Assembly (NCBI GenBank): GCA_034359265.1
Contig: CP136895.1
Span: forward strand, 808,501 to 872,500
Length of the DNA: 64,000 bases
Direction of reading: 5' to 3'
From: Canna indica
Lineage: Eukaryota; Streptophyta; Magnoliopsida; Zingiberales; Cannaceae
The notes beneath the pieces were generated by a model. The model did no database searches. It was not told the origin of the DNA and was given only the letters and a program-made list of their open reading frames with translations. A program made the position numbers and the translations under genes. Positions 51,001-55,443 of this stretch are shown one piece after another. Position 1 is the stretch's first letter. Every line of letters begins with the position of its first letter.

Positions 51001-53386
51001 TAGGAAAAAGGTTTTAGCCCAACTGACCCAAATCCATTATCTTAATCCAGTATTTAGTACCAATTTTTTAAGCAATGTATTTTCATTTGTGAACATAGAT
51101 GCAACTCTATGATAGGAGATCTAATGGCCTGAAAAAAATTATGTAGCCTAATAGTTGTGCTGCATCATTGTTGTAGGTAGCCAACGATGATCATATATTT
51201 TTTAAAAAATAGTATATTTTTGTGAATGTTACTTTGAATATGCATTAAAATACATGTTTGCAGATGATTCTCTACTTGGCAGAGGCTAGTAGGCATCTGG
51301 GTTGTACTGATCTTTTCAAAGAACCTTCAAAGTATGCATGGTCTGACTACTATGAAGACTATTACATAGTGCCATACGAAAGGGTTTTGCTAATAACAAA
51401 TAAACGCATCATGCTGCTCCAGGTTGAAAGAACTATTTTCTATTGATTTTGGTCATCACTTTCTTCTACTTATTTTCTCTTTTGGTCTCTCTGGACCTCA
51501 GTGTTCATCTTTAGATAAACTGGACAAAAAACCCTGCAAGATACTTTGGGATGTTCCATGGGAGGATCTCCTTTCAATTGAGTTGGCAAAAGCAGGATAT
51601 GACAAACCCTCTCACTTGATTATCCATCTCAAAAACTTTAGACGATCAGAAAGCTTTGCACGACTCATTAGATGCAACAATGCCGAAGCTGAAGAACAAG
51701 AACCTCAGGCGGTCATCATATGTTCCACCATACGTAGGATGTGGAGAGCACAACAAACAAAGAAAAATATTTTAGTTTTAAAGGTTGGTTTGATGCGTGA
51801 GAGAGAAAAATGCTGTCCTAATTTTGTGCTGAGTGACATGATATTTTAAATTTTGATGAGACAGGTCCCTTCCAGCCAACGGCGTGTACAGTTTGCTTGG
51901 GATGTAACAGAAGGACGGGAGTCTCGTAGCCTGATTAGGCCGTTCATAAAATCAAGAGGAAGTTCAATATCTAGTGAGAGAGGATTCACAAGGCACAATC
52001 TACATTTTAGAAAGATCTGGAGCAGTGAACAAGAATATAAAAGTCGATGCACTTTGTTCCCAAAGCAGGTTATTATTGAGTAAAACCACATTCTGCCTCC
52101 TATTGGTTTATATTTTTTGTCATCTCATCATCTGTTATGTTTTTGTATATAACTTGGTTGCTAGGTTATCGATGATGGCACAATATGTAGCATCTGGAGG
52201 CCTCTTTGTCCTGATGGGTAATAATCACTTTTACTGCTTAACCTTTATGGCATGTTTGTTTTATAGGATAAAGGGGATAGGATAAGGGATGCATTTCAAT
52301 CCCTTGTTTGTTTAGTGCAGTAATCAGAATAATATAAAATTGATATTAAATTGATATTATATCTGGTCTACAGTCTACACTGGATTAAAAAAATATTATC
52401 CAACAGTTTCTCTCATTTGTTATCCTACTCTTTATCTTATTCTATACAAAGCAACAAACCCTAAGTGATGCAATGAAAATAGAACTTGCTTTCATGCACA
52501 CTTTGTATTTGTACTTTCTTTCTGTGTACTTATGCTCAACCATTTCTGTTGATATTTCCTATTTGTATTCCACATAGTACGTTTACTTTTGGAACTCCAT
52601 CAATTGTTAAACTGTTTTGGCATAAAGTATCTATTACTTTCCTAGTTAATCTGGACTGACTGCATAATTCTTAATTCAAACAGTAGTTGATTGCCCTAGT
52701 GTTGGACTGATTGTTTATTAGCTGTTGAAAACTGTGTTGAACATTATAGGATTACATTCTATAATAAAGTATGTATTATGGTTGTAGGTATGTTTCGGTT
52801 GGGGACATAGCCCATATTGGCAGCCATCCACCACCTGTTGCTGCTGTCTACCAAGATTCTGGCAGGAATTTTGGACTTCCTTTGGGCTATGACCTGGTAA
52901 GTTTTCTTACATTCTCCTCAAGATGGATTGGGATCTCAGCCTTGGATTGTTATTTAGATAGTTTGTCCTAGTCTAGGATATCATTATGTTTCCATGAATC
53001 TCAAGTGGCATGTTTCTGACTTTTATACACAGGTCTGGAGGAATTGTGCTGAAGACTATGTTGCTCCTCTGACAATTTGGTTTCCACGAGCACCAGAAGG
53101 ATATGTTGCACTCGGATGTGTTGCAGTAGCTGCTTATGAGGAACCTAGACTTGATTCTGCGTACTGTGTGAACGAACGGATCGTGGAGGAGGCAATATTT
53201 GAGGAGCAAATGGTGTGGACGGCTCCTGATTCTTACCCATGGTCATGTTACATATACCAGGTCCAAAGTGAGGCTCTCCAGTTTGTTGCACTGCGACAGC
53301 CAAAAGAAGACTCTCACTGGAGGCCAATGAAGGTCTCTGACCTTCAATCTCCACAAACTCAAGAGGATGAAATCTTACTTTCATAG
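1..53386 (+). CDS. VPS13: VPS13-family lipid-transfer protein (41 exons, 5' partial)
   Basis: VPS13 proteins are very long bridge-like proteins that move phospholipids between membranes at contact sites. Exons, read by eye with GT-AG ends and matching phases: 1-412, 509-856, 933-1064, 4865-4978, 5089-5273, 5382-5490, 13998-14141, 14236-14532, 16312-16968, 17060-17251, 19314-19417, 24548-24837, 24968-25046, 25113-25448, 25557-25916, 25994-26480, 29513-29676, 29850-30045, 30102-30371, 31788-31976, 34562-34604, 34704-34828, 35006-35527, 38811-39587, 39668-39738, 39830-40175, 40252-40350, 40428-40583, 41681-41862, 41944-42465, 43707-43884, 43966-44102, 48905-49031, 50299-50520, 50586-50945, 51264-51422, 51502-51783, 51865-52068, 52165-52217, 52788-52896, 53033-53386 (TAG). 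They sum to 3,363 codons with no frameshift or stop. Plant VPS13 proteins run to roughly 4,000 residues, so the chorein N-terminus should lie upstream. The end of the 29,850 exon is ambiguous (30,012 or 30,045; both keep frame). Which plant paralogue this is cannot be told. Confidence 0.93.
1065..2429. other. VPS13 intron 3, 5' part; no gene seen
   Basis: AT-rich intron sequence. Around 1,864-1,911 a short imperfect tandem repeat is visible: GATGCTGCCATGCTGGT occurs twice. Near 1,670-1,700 a GGTTCACCACCGGTTGG stretch resembles part of the MITE at 40,640-41,302, but no boundaries could be set. Confidence 0.4.
2430..2966. mobile_element. MITE split by a later hAT insertion
   Basis: The segments 2,430-2,450 and 2,795-2,966 together match an uninterrupted copy at 52,249-52,462. 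Shared blocks include GGCATGTTT, ATAGGATAAAGG, TTGTTTGTTTAGTGCA and ATATAAAATTGATATTATATC. The terminal regions are imperfect inverted repeats (CATAGGATAAAGG against CCTATCCTATCC). The superfamily is not clear. Confidence 0.6.
2451..2794 (+). mobile_element. Non-autonomous hAT element (344 bp), deletion derivative
   Basis: It starts TAAGGTTTAAAA and ends ATTTTAAACGATG. It is flanked by the perfect 8-bp duplication CATAGGAT (2,443-2,450 and 2,795-2,802). The left part matches the 5' end and the right part the 3' end of the intact element at 20,082-24,096, including the CCGGCCGGTATGCATTTT block. All coding sequence is missing and an A-rich (TAAAAAAA)n run sits at the junction (about 2,630-2,675). 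It is inserted inside an older MITE. Confidence 0.9.
3475..4425 (+). mobile_element. Nested hAT element carrying a solo LTR
   Basis: It begins CAAGGTTCAAAA and ends TATTTAAAACATTG. The flanks are CAATTAAG (3,467-3,474) and CCATTAAG (4,426-4,433), a 7/8 target duplication. The right end carries the family's GTACCGTGTG / GGTACGGT subterminal sequence. A GC-rich LTR interrupts it at 3,717-4,245. A segment around GGTGCTTAAGCACAATATG occurs on both sides of that LTR (about 3,643 and 4,257). Confidence 0.8.
3717..4245. mobile_element. Solo LTR, gypsy-like (529 bp)
   Basis: The segment starts TGTCACGGACTAAC and ends GGTCCCTAACA, i.e. TG...CA termini, with GCCC directly on both sides (3,713-3,716 and 4,246-4,249). 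It is clearly richer in G and C than its surroundings and has no internal retroelement coding sequence. Ty3/gypsy is suggested only by the TGTCAC start; the superfamily is not proven. Confidence 0.6.
5491..6574. other. VPS13 intron 6, 5' part; no gene seen
   Basis: AT-rich intron. A segment from about 5,600 (GGGTCCGTTCATTTCCC) to 5,760 looks repeat-like, but neither termini nor a target duplication could be defined. Confidence 0.35.
6575..7954 (-). mobile_element. hAT relic, internally deleted, reverse orientation
   Basis: Both ends read CATGGTTTAAAATCTC inward. The segment at about 6,836-7,200 is a decayed C-terminal transposase region on the minus strand. The segment 7,640-7,954 is the subterminal 5' repeat region (ATACCGCCC-type motifs). 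The core transposase is gone. The bases immediately outside (ATTAGTAC and GACATAGA) do not match, so the target duplication is lost or the ends come from different events. It contains the MITE at 7,276-7,572. Confidence 0.65.
7276..7572. mobile_element. hAT MITE nested in a hAT relic (297 bp)
   Basis: TIRs are TAAGGGTGTAAC (left) and TAGCGGTGCAAG (right, read inward). The perfect 8-bp duplication CACCAGCT flanks it (7,268-7,275 and 7,573-7,580). The interior is rich in CTCGAGCTCGA-type motifs. The TIRs differ from the resident hAT family, so it was mobilised by a different transposase. Confidence 0.85.
7965..10380 (-). pseudogene. Copia retrotransposon gag-protease-integrase fragment
   Basis: Reading on the minus strand, gag begins near 10,380 with KLNGSNYFDWSKTV, followed by an in-frame TGA where family members continue. 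Gag resumes at 10,282-9,881. A CCHC zinc knuckle (CHELGHTKYTC, near 9,660) follows, then the protease motif IDSGATDHMTG (near 9,450), a GAG-pre-integrase H/C region (near 9,050) and an integrase core (FVTFVDDYSRLTWLY, near 8,880). Several frame breaks separate these pieces. Reverse transcriptase, RNase H and the second LTR are absent: the element is cut off next to the hAT relic end at 7,954. It is inactive. Confidence 0.88.
10726..10961 (-). repeat. Copia 5' LTR with adjacent primer-binding site
   Basis: On the minus strand the LTR reads TGTTAGAATATATT...TTTCTACA (TG...CA). It is followed directly by TGGTATCAGAGC (plus-strand 10,714-10,725), the initiator-tRNA-Met type primer-binding site common in plant copia elements. 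The bases after its outer end are GTCAG; the partner duplication is lost with the 3' half of the element. Confidence 0.85.
10962..12309 (-). pseudogene. hAT transposase relic cut by the copia LTR
   Basis: Minus-strand reading at 11,501-10,956 gives a decayed transposase C-terminus: a dimerisation-like part, then DPFNVDFVQSKDDSLMDWWS, which parallels DPFDVEFVQDDTDPIIDWWS in the intact element. Further decayed exon-like pieces lie at about 11,590-11,780 and 11,875-12,130. The 5' subterminal repeats occur at 12,170-12,309 (ending TTTGAAACCATG). The 3' end is missing where the copia LTR begins. Confidence 0.7.
12310..12936. other. VPS13 intron 6 segment; nothing recognised
   Basis: AT-rich sequence without a recognisable gene or element boundary. 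Confidence 0.4.
12937..13010 (-). repeat. tRNA-like SINE head or tRNA relic
   Basis: On the minus strand TAGCTCAGCTGG (plus 12,982-12,993) matches the RNA polymerase III A box perfectly. AGATTTAAATCC (plus 12,938-12,949) is a B box with several changes. The spacing of about 32 bases between the boxes fits a tRNA. The cloverleaf is degraded, so a tRNA-derived SINE head is more likely than a working tRNA. Confidence 0.45.
13265..13613 (-). mobile_element. 5'-truncated LINE tail with 18-bp target duplication
   Basis: The direct repeat TTGTATGCAAGATTGTAT flanks it exactly (13,247-13,264 and 13,614-13,631). A T-run at the left boundary is the poly(A) tail of a minus-strand insertion. The roughly 349-bp body has no usable reading frame. 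A long TSD plus poly(A) indicates target-primed reverse transcription; LINE rather than SINE is inferred because no Pol III boxes were seen. Confidence 0.75.
13632..13997. other. VPS13 intron 6, 3' end; nothing recognised
   Basis: Intron sequence running to the AG acceptor at 13,996-13,997. Confidence 0.4.
14533..16311. repeat. VPS13 intron 8 with a possible MITE and a (GTT)n run
   Basis: A segment of about 15,055-15,650 is bounded by GGTTTGTTTCACC and CTAAACAAACATGGG, imperfect inverted ends suggestive of a MITE, but no target duplication was found. A GTT microsatellite of about 12 units lies at about 16,203-16,241. The remainder shows nothing recognisable. Confidence 0.35.
17252..18410. 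other. VPS13 intron 10 segment; possible non-TIR repeat
   Basis: AT-rich. From about 17,515 (ACTAGTTTGTGGCCCATG) to about 18,330 (GCGCGAGACACAATCTACTA) the sequence has the look of a dispersed repeat whose edges carry ACTAGT / GCGCG motifs. Helitron-like ends are possible, but no terminal hairpin was confirmed. Confidence 0.25.
18411..18917. mobile_element. hAT MITE, Ac-like termini (507 bp)
   Basis: The left end is TAGGGATGACAATGG and the right end, read inward, TAGGGTAGCAATTTG. The perfect 8-bp duplication AAATTAGG flanks it (18,403-18,410 and 18,918-18,925). The interior is very AT-rich and repeats AACCGAA/GGTTAACC-type motifs. There is no coding sequence. Confidence 0.88.
19738..20018 (-). 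mobile_element. hAT family fragment lacking its 3' terminus
   Basis: The sequence begins in the 3' subterminal block (ACCGACACACGGTACGGACC), passes a T-run and ends with the family's 5' end (CGAGATTTTAAACCAT). The left terminal repeat is missing, so no target duplication can be read. A 19-bp direct repeat (GGGAACTTGTTAGTTGTTA at 19,642-19,660 and 19,718-19,736) lies just left of it. The fragment sits about 60 bases upstream of the intact element in the opposite orientation. Confidence 0.65.
20224..20382 (+). repeat. Subterminal palindromes and two hairpins of the intact hAT
   Basis: Three 29-bp tandem units are followed by two perfect inverted repeats: GCCGTTGGC / GCCAACGGC with a 3-base loop (20,326-20,346), and a 15-bp stem TGTGGCCGACAGCCC with a GACA loop (20,349-20,382). 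Repeated subterminal motifs are the usual transposase-binding sites of hAT elements; that function is inferred here. Confidence 0.7.
20462..20529 (+). promoter_or_regulatory. hAT transposase promoter with palindrome-embedded TATA box
   Basis: TATATAAA lies at 20,511-20,518, 107 bases before the transposase ATG. It is enclosed by the perfect inverted repeat GTTTTGGGGGC (20,500-20,510) / GCCCCCAAAAC (20,519-20,529). A second inverted repeat CCAAACGG / CCGTTTGG lies just upstream (20,462-20,485). The same arrangement is present in the antisense copy (48,186-48,215) and in the relic at 27,107-27,132. Confidence 0.75.
20625..23894 (+). CDS. hAT transposase (BED finger, 4 exons), apparently intact
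   Basis: Exons are 20,625-21,936, 22,017-22,421, 22,506-22,712 and 22,795-23,894; they join in frame to 1,007 codons with no premature stop. The transposase excises and reinserts the element. Visible in order: a BED-type finger (WQCQHCNMIS...LKQHL, residues about 23-45), an acidic and glycine-rich linker, and a DUF659-type core with CDSWTGPTR and ITDNGTNF supplying candidate catalytic aspartates. A CxxH motif (TPCAAHCLDL) follows, then the hAT dimerisation region (SASGCERNWSTFSLIHTK, with the candidate catalytic glutamate). After that come about 290 more residues, including a basic KGKKKA... patch, an acidic run and an S/T/Y-rich tail. That tail is long for the family but is conserved in the 44,480 copy. 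The start was chosen as the first ATG after the TATA box. Confidence 0.9.
24105..24547. other. 3' end of VPS13 intron 11; no gene
   Basis: Intron sequence between the hAT target duplication and the AG acceptor at 24,546-24,547. Nothing else is recognised. Confidence 0.4.
24548..26480 (+). other. VPS13 exons 12-16: four VPS62-like WRP/GY repeats
   Basis: These exons carry four copies of a motif resembling [FI]W-x-P-x-x-P-x-G-[YFM]-x-x-x-G-[CD]: FWRPHAPSGYAVLGD (24,968 exon), IWFPVAPRGYVAVGC (about 25,288-25,335), IWRPVVSPGMVFLGD (about 25,858-25,905) and FWFPVPPPGFVALGC (about 26,120-26,166). This pattern is the hallmark of the plant VPS62/DUF946-like repeat. Two more copies sit near the C-terminus (52,165-53,160). 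Spacing between copies is about 110 residues or less. The role inferred is an inserted beta-rich domain on the lipid-transfer rod; its ligand is unknown. Confidence 0.75.
26481..26905. other. VPS13 intron 16, 5' part; nothing recognised
   Basis: AT-rich, apart from a short GC-rich patch at 26,645-26,705 in which AGGCCT-type motifs recur (GAGGCCTCAAGAG, GAGGCCTGAGGAG, CAGGCCTCGGCC). Confidence 0.35.
26906..27705 (-). mobile_element. hAT family relic with promoter-region remnants
   Basis: The left end is CAAGGTTTAAAATCTCG and the right end ATTTTAAACCATT. Inside are the promoter palindrome around the TATA box (27,107-27,132) and AATGGCTAAAATAGCCGTT at about 27,172. A second diverged copy of that palindrome lies near 27,516 (CAATGGTTG...CAACCGTTG). 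Transposase sequence is missing. Flanking octamers (TTAAGGGT and GTGCTGAT) do not match, so the termini may not belong to one insertion. Confidence 0.6.
28085..29512. repeat. VPS13 intron 16, 3' part: decayed repeats
   Basis: About 28,110-28,262 resembles a further eroded hAT end (GCCAGTATGGCTTGGTAC, GGTCTCGATCC, AAATTTAAAGCCATGG). From about 28,565 to 29,095 motifs such as CTTGCTAAGCACATTTAAGCATCTAGGCG and its partner-like GGCAAGCGCCTCTTTTAAAGCACCC suggest a foldback MITE, but no boundary or TSD was found. Confidence 0.35.
29513..31976 (+). other. VPS13 exons 17-20: middle region
   Basis: The exons encode FNVWLDKIAFSLHGRPDYLN, then RYQYDLNAPGA split across the 29,676/29,850 junction, then YYIIPQNKLGQDIYIRGT and an SPLQQQSARTSG segment. 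All four look like the conserved VPS13 region just before the adaptor-binding part. The intron at 30,372-31,787 holds a short hAT deletion derivative. Confidence 0.75.
30917..31321 (-). mobile_element. Non-autonomous hAT element (405 bp)
   Basis: Both termini read CATGGTTTAAAATCTC or close to it inward. The perfect 8-bp duplication ATTAAGAT flanks it (30,909-30,916 and 31,322-31,329). It consists of only the 3' subterminal block, a poly-T/poly-A junction and the 5' subterminal repeats. A hairpin near 31,112-31,155 (GGCCTCAGTGCCGTTGG / CCAACGGTACTAAGGCC) occupies the position of the hairpins in the intact copy. Confidence 0.9.
32141..32473 (-). mobile_element. TRIM (miniature LTR retrotransposon, 333 bp)
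   Basis: Two direct repeats of about 115 bp, 32,141-32,258 and 32,360-32,473, both begin TGTTAAGAAATTAG and end near GGGACTTTAAC. The plus-strand GGCTCTGATACCA at 32,347-32,359 is the complement of the plant tRNA-Met primer-binding site, directly beside the right repeat, so the element is in minus orientation. A purine-rich minus-strand stretch (complement of 32,257-32,271) could be its polypurine tract. The 5-bp duplication CTAGT is perfect (32,136-32,140 and 32,474-32,478). There is no coding capacity. Confidence 0.88.
32479..33458. other. VPS13 intron 20 segment; nothing recognised
   Basis: AT-rich intron with short unrelated open frames only. No element boundary or gene is visible. Confidence 0.4.
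33459..34440 (+). mobile_element. Decayed copia element with two diverged LTRs
   Basis: Related sequences begin at 33,459 (TGTAAAAGGGACTAG) and 34,218 (TGTAAAAGGATTAG). Both contain a GGGC/CATTCTTGTNTTTATACT block and TATAAAAGGTGGAGA. A PBS-like TGGTATCCAGAAGG follows the first near 33,759. Between them are traces of copia reverse transcriptase: ELKRSPRSGL near 33,910 and YMDDIILTR near 34,040 (compare the family's YVDDxxxxG). The purine run GAGGGGGAGTGT at 34,209-34,220 abuts the second LTR. It is heavily deleted and inactive. The right LTR boundary is approximate. Confidence 0.65.
34562..35527 (+). other. VPS13 exons 21-23: start of SHR-BD / adaptor-binding region
   Basis: The encoded segments include GPWTTMRLNYAAPAACWRFG and NRYVDIRSLVSVTNHTDFFI. 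These match the start of the SHR-binding / Vps13 adaptor-binding region (PF06650-like), which recruits the protein to membranes through adaptors. A serine- and acid-rich linker (EYQSSSDEEGN) follows. The 35,006-35,527 exon is 174 whole codons and ends in a GTAAGG donor. Confidence 0.72.
35711..37151 (-). mobile_element. hAT element hosting a nested family member
   Basis: It starts CAAGGTTTAAAATCTCGG and ends GAATTTTAAAACCATT. The perfect 8-bp duplication CCTGAAAT flanks it (35,703-35,710 and 37,152-37,159). The segment at about 35,995-36,170 is a minus-strand remnant of the transposase C-terminus (ACGTCCGTCGTAG, CACGACTAAGGTCAA). A second family member is inserted at 36,325-37,072. Confidence 0.88.
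36325..37072 (+). mobile_element. Nested hAT foldback element with long hairpin
   Basis: The ends are CATGGTTTAAAAAATC (5' type) and GAGATTTTAAACCATG (3' type). The flanks CTGCTCGG (36,317-36,324) and CTGCTCGA (37,073-37,080) match at 7 of 8 bases. Its middle is a long inverted repeat: arm 1 about 36,506-36,667, arm 2 about 36,798-36,961, loop about 130 bp. By eye the arms differ at roughly eight positions. The outer half of each arm matches the sequence that follows the transposase stop in the intact element (23,899-23,975). Confidence 0.85.
37160..38810. repeat. VPS13 intron 23, 3' part: minor repeats
   Basis: Near 37,230-37,290 GTCCACGAGTGAACT occurs twice. Segments of about 37,857-37,985 and 37,987-38,165 look like a diverged tandem duplication (TATGACT, GATCACCT, GTGGCCCTC/GTGACCCTC, CAACTTAAAT blocks in the same order). 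No gene is recognised. Confidence 0.35.
38811..39587 (+). other. VPS13 exon 24: dysferlin-like (DysF) W-rich module
   Basis: A single 259-codon exon begins with DGWVWVDDWHVDT, continues with TADGWVYAPDTEHLNW, and then has YVRQRKWIRHK. The tryptophan spacing (W-x-W-x-D-D-W-x-x-D, DGW-x-YA, R-x-R-x-W-x-R) is that of paired DysFN/DysFC motifs, as in dysferlin, TECPR1 and peroxisomal Pex23/Pex30-type proteins. The rest of the exon runs on into the adaptor-binding fold (IVLERHDRSEISVG; DSPLSLVNHLPLSTEYVV). Assignment rests on motif reading only. Confidence 0.7.
40640..41302. mobile_element. hAT MITE-like element (663 bp)
   Basis: The left end CAGGGTTTTAAAAACC and the right end, read inward, CAATATTTTAAAAACCG share an inverted terminal repeat. 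The 8-bp duplication CTTTTTGG is perfect (40,632-40,639 and 41,303-41,310). Subterminal regions repeat CGGTTCGG/CCGAACCG motifs. There is no transposase. It belongs to a different hAT family from the resident one. Confidence 0.88.
43107..43395 (+). repeat. Tandem duplication, two ~142-bp units
   Basis: Unit 1 (43,107-43,246) and unit 2 (43,254-43,395) both run from an ATAATCTCCAA start through CATTACTCAAAAAGCCAAAA, AAGATATGGTAGCATT and CAATGGACACATGAAGAACT. They differ at scattered positions. The duplication is intronic (42,466-43,706) and has no TE-like termini. Confidence 0.85.
44480..48558 (-). mobile_element. Full-length hAT copy, antisense, transposase broken (4,079 bp)
   Basis: It starts CAAGGTTTAAAAT and ends ATTTTAAACCATG. 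The perfect 8-bp duplication CCCCAAAG flanks it (44,472-44,479 and 48,559-48,566). The organisation mirrors the copy at 20,082-24,096 in reverse: 3' end on the left, transposase across the middle, and the TATA palindrome (48,186-48,215) and 5' repeats on the right. A preserved TSD with coding lesions points to an insertion older than the sense copy. Confidence 0.92.
44708..48066 (-). pseudogene. hAT transposase pseudogene
   Basis: It is homologous throughout to the intact transposase at 20,625-23,894. The start codon is at 48,066-48,064. The tryptophan codon of the BED finger is TAG here (plus-strand 47,998-48,000), a premature stop. The core reads CDSWTGPIRMS and ITDNGANF, then the frame breaks between 46,849 and 46,898, next to the CxxH motif (TPCADH). 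Later pieces (46,399-46,181; 45,863-45,426; 45,037-44,708) lie in different frames. The C-terminal S/T/Y-rich tail (SESTYSVSSAYSTDD) is recognisable. Confidence 0.88.
48905..50945 (+). other. VPS13 exons 33-35: ATG2/VPS13 C-terminal (ATG_C) domain
   Basis: The encoded segments DLIHNPLHLIFSVNVLG and SLSRGFAELSTD lead into the glycine-rich amphipathic-helix region GFLQGTEAFAQGVAFGVSG, GLLGLAHGLGRAFVGFVVQP and LSGALDFVSLTVDGIGASF. This is the ATG_C-type domain shared by VPS13 and ATG2, which binds curved or lipid-droplet membranes in characterised relatives. Confidence 0.85.
49032..50298. other. VPS13 intron 33; nothing recognised
   Basis: AT-rich intron without visible element termini or gene. 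Confidence 0.4.
51264..52068 (+). other. VPS13 exons 36-38: C-terminal PH-like domain
   Basis: The run EDYYIVPYERVLLITNKRIML, KILWDVPWEDLLSIELAKAG and PSHLIIHLKN is the pleckstrin-homology-like domain at the VPS13 C-terminus. It is followed by a basic, arginine-rich stretch (TIRRMWRAQQTKKN) and a segment beginning SSQRRVQFAWDVTEG. In animal and fungal proteins the PH domain is close to the end; here about 240 further residues follow. Confidence 0.78.
52165..53386 (+). other. VPS13 exons 39-41: C-terminal VPS62-like tail
   Basis: Two further WRP/GY repeats follow the PH-like domain: IWRPLCPDGYVSVGD (split over the 52,217/52,788 junction) and IWFPRAPEGYVALGC (about 53,078-53,122). The stop codon is the TAG at 53,384-53,386. 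An AATAAA at 53,623-53,628 is a plausible polyadenylation signal. The repeat type is the same as in exons 12-16, so the protein carries this module on both sides of its adaptor-binding region. Confidence 0.75.
52249..52462. mobile_element. MITE, uninterrupted relative of the 2,430 copy
   Basis: It runs from GGCATGTTTGTTTTATAGG to ACAAAGCAACAAACCC. The ends are imperfect inverted repeats (ATAGGATAAAGGGGATAGG against CCTACTCTTTATCTTATTCTAT). Internal blocks are shared with 2,795-2,966. No clear target duplication was seen. It lies in VPS13 intron 39. Confidence 0.6.
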
Positions 53387-54376
53387 GATAATTGATGAAT
53401 CTGTGCTTTTGCTCTACCGGTTTTTTAACTTTCTTGTTGAGTGTACAAGTGCAAAATCGAACAGGCCTCCAGCTAGTGGTTGCTACATTGTTTTAGTCAC
53501 CAAAACTATCAGCTTTATGGTCAGGAGTGGCACAAGGTGTGATTTTGCACCAACGTAAGCTTCACTTGAAGTCAAAGGGAAATGAAATGTCTGGCATTTA
53601 TTTAGTACAGAATTCTTAAATGAATAAAGAAAAACAGAGGATATTGTATATATTGTTATATAGGGTGGATAAGTGGATTCAATCTTCACACGCGTTTTCT
53701 TTTGTTGAGATGAGTTATCGGTGATTCAGTATATTCCAATCAATCAATTATGCTATTCAGTGGAAATTGTATTTGACGTATGAAATTAAGTTTTAAAGAT
53801 CAGAACAGGCATTCCAAACGCAACTTAATTTCTCTGTGGCCAACTGCCGCTACTTACCACCAGATATCTGTCAATTGAACAGTGTTTTCTTCAATTTGCT
53901 GACAGTAATTAAAAAGGGCCAAAACTTTGATGTGGGAGTTTAGCCTGTCAATGTTGCCAAAACAATGTGATGCAATAACCTATCTAGATATTGTAAATGT
54001 ATCACATGACTAGAACAAAATATTGTAAACGTAAAGTGTAAGCACTTGGGAATTTTTTTCATTTTTTGAGAAAAGTAACCACTATGGAGTTGAGGCTGTT
54101 CCTATTTGGAGTTGAACCTAAGTGTAACCACCTCATTCAACTCCTATCTAACAACATCAAGACCCGAGATATCAAGTCTGACTTTTATGTAAACGTAAGA
54201 TTGCGTTCCCGAGATATCATGTCTGAGTTTTGAAATCAGTATTTCTTATGTAAAAACATAAGATTGCGTTCCTCTCTCTACCTTGCATTTTGATCGGATG
54301 CCTTTGCACTCAGTTTGCATCAATTTTAGGTATTTTAGTTGCAAAAATTAGCACCAACACAATGCACAAAAAAGTA
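53387..54376. other. VPS13 3' UTR and intergenic sequence
   Basis: An AATAAA at 53,623-53,628 lies about 240 bases past the VPS13 stop and is the best polyadenylation signal. Beyond it, short direct repeats (CCCGAGATATCANGTCTGA at about 54,163 and 54,209) are present; no gene is seen. Confidence 0.5.
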
Positions 54377-54881
54377 TAAGGGGTGTGCATGGATACCGAG
54401 TAGATTTGGAACGGGTTAGAGCCGATCCGATCGGGTAAGTTCCGGATATATCCAAATTAAATTCAGCTAAGTTCAAGACAAAAATTAAGAAATCGACTAA
54501 AATTAGAATAATTGGTTCTAGTTCCCCAGTCCAACACATCGATTACCTAGAATTTGAAATCGGAACTAGTATTTGGAACATGTATCCGAGAACTTGTAAA
54601 TGAATAGGTTCCAATAGGGTACTTTGAACCAGTACCCTAGGACTTGTAAACAGGTAGATATCCAGAATCTATAAATGAACTCCAATAGAGTACCCAGAAC
54701 TAGTTCATTTACAGATTTCAATGGGGTACCCGAAATCTGTACTGCAGCACGGGTTTTGGGTAGGATTCGATTTTAGATCCCAGCCGGATAAGGTTCGGAT
54801 TCAAAACCTAGGAATCGATCTTATATTGGATAGAGGCTGAATATTATGAAAAAATACAAAGTACCCGAGGCCACCCCCCCT
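54377..54881. mobile_element. hAT MITE (about 505 bp)
   Basis: It begins TAAGGGGTGTGCATGG and ends GGCCACCCCCCCT. The flanks AAAAAGTA (54,369-54,376) and AAAAAGTG (54,882-54,889) match at 7 of 8. The interior repeats GTACCC and GGAACNNGTAT-type motifs. It is related in its ends to the neighbouring element at 54,961. Confidence 0.65.
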
Positions 54882-54960
54882 AAAAAGTGCTATCGCCTTT
54901 TCCTAGTCACCTAGGGTAGGGTGAACAAAACAATTATTGATCTAGACCTAGCATTTTGAT

Positions 54961-55443
54961 TAGGGGCGTGCACGGGTACCGGGTAGACCATAACCAATTA
55001 GAATCTACCCCATCAAATAGGTTCTGGGTGGATCTGAATTAAATTTAAGTAAAATTCAGGTAAAAAATTAAGGAACCAGTTAAAAGTCGTTTTGGTTCAT
55101 TTTCCAACATATTTGATATTTGGAATTGATATCCGAAATTGATTAATAGTTTAGACAATTTTAAATTATCCACTAGGACCACTACCCAAAAGTCGTTAAA
55201 CTGATATTTTATATTATGTATTTGTAAGCTTCAATTTTGAATTTTTAATCTTATTTGTTTTTGGAATTAATGATATACGAAAAAAAAATGAATAAGTTCT
55301 AATAGGCTACACCACATGGTTTCGGGCATGATCCTGTTCCAAGTCTCAATATGGTAGGGTCCAGATCCAAAATCTAAGAACCAATCTTATACAAGATAGA
55401 GATTAGATATCATGAGGCAGGGTATTCGGACCTGTTCACCCTA
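54961..55443. mobile_element. hAT MITE (483 bp)
   Basis: It begins TAGGGGCGTGCACGGG and its right end, read inward, is TAGGGTGAACAGG. The flanks ATTTTGAT (54,953-54,960) and ACTTTGAT (55,444-55,451) match at 7 of 8. The GTGCACGGGTACCGGGTAGA start parallels GTGCATGGATACCGAGTAGA in the element 80 bp upstream, so the two are family members in tandem. Confidence 0.75.
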
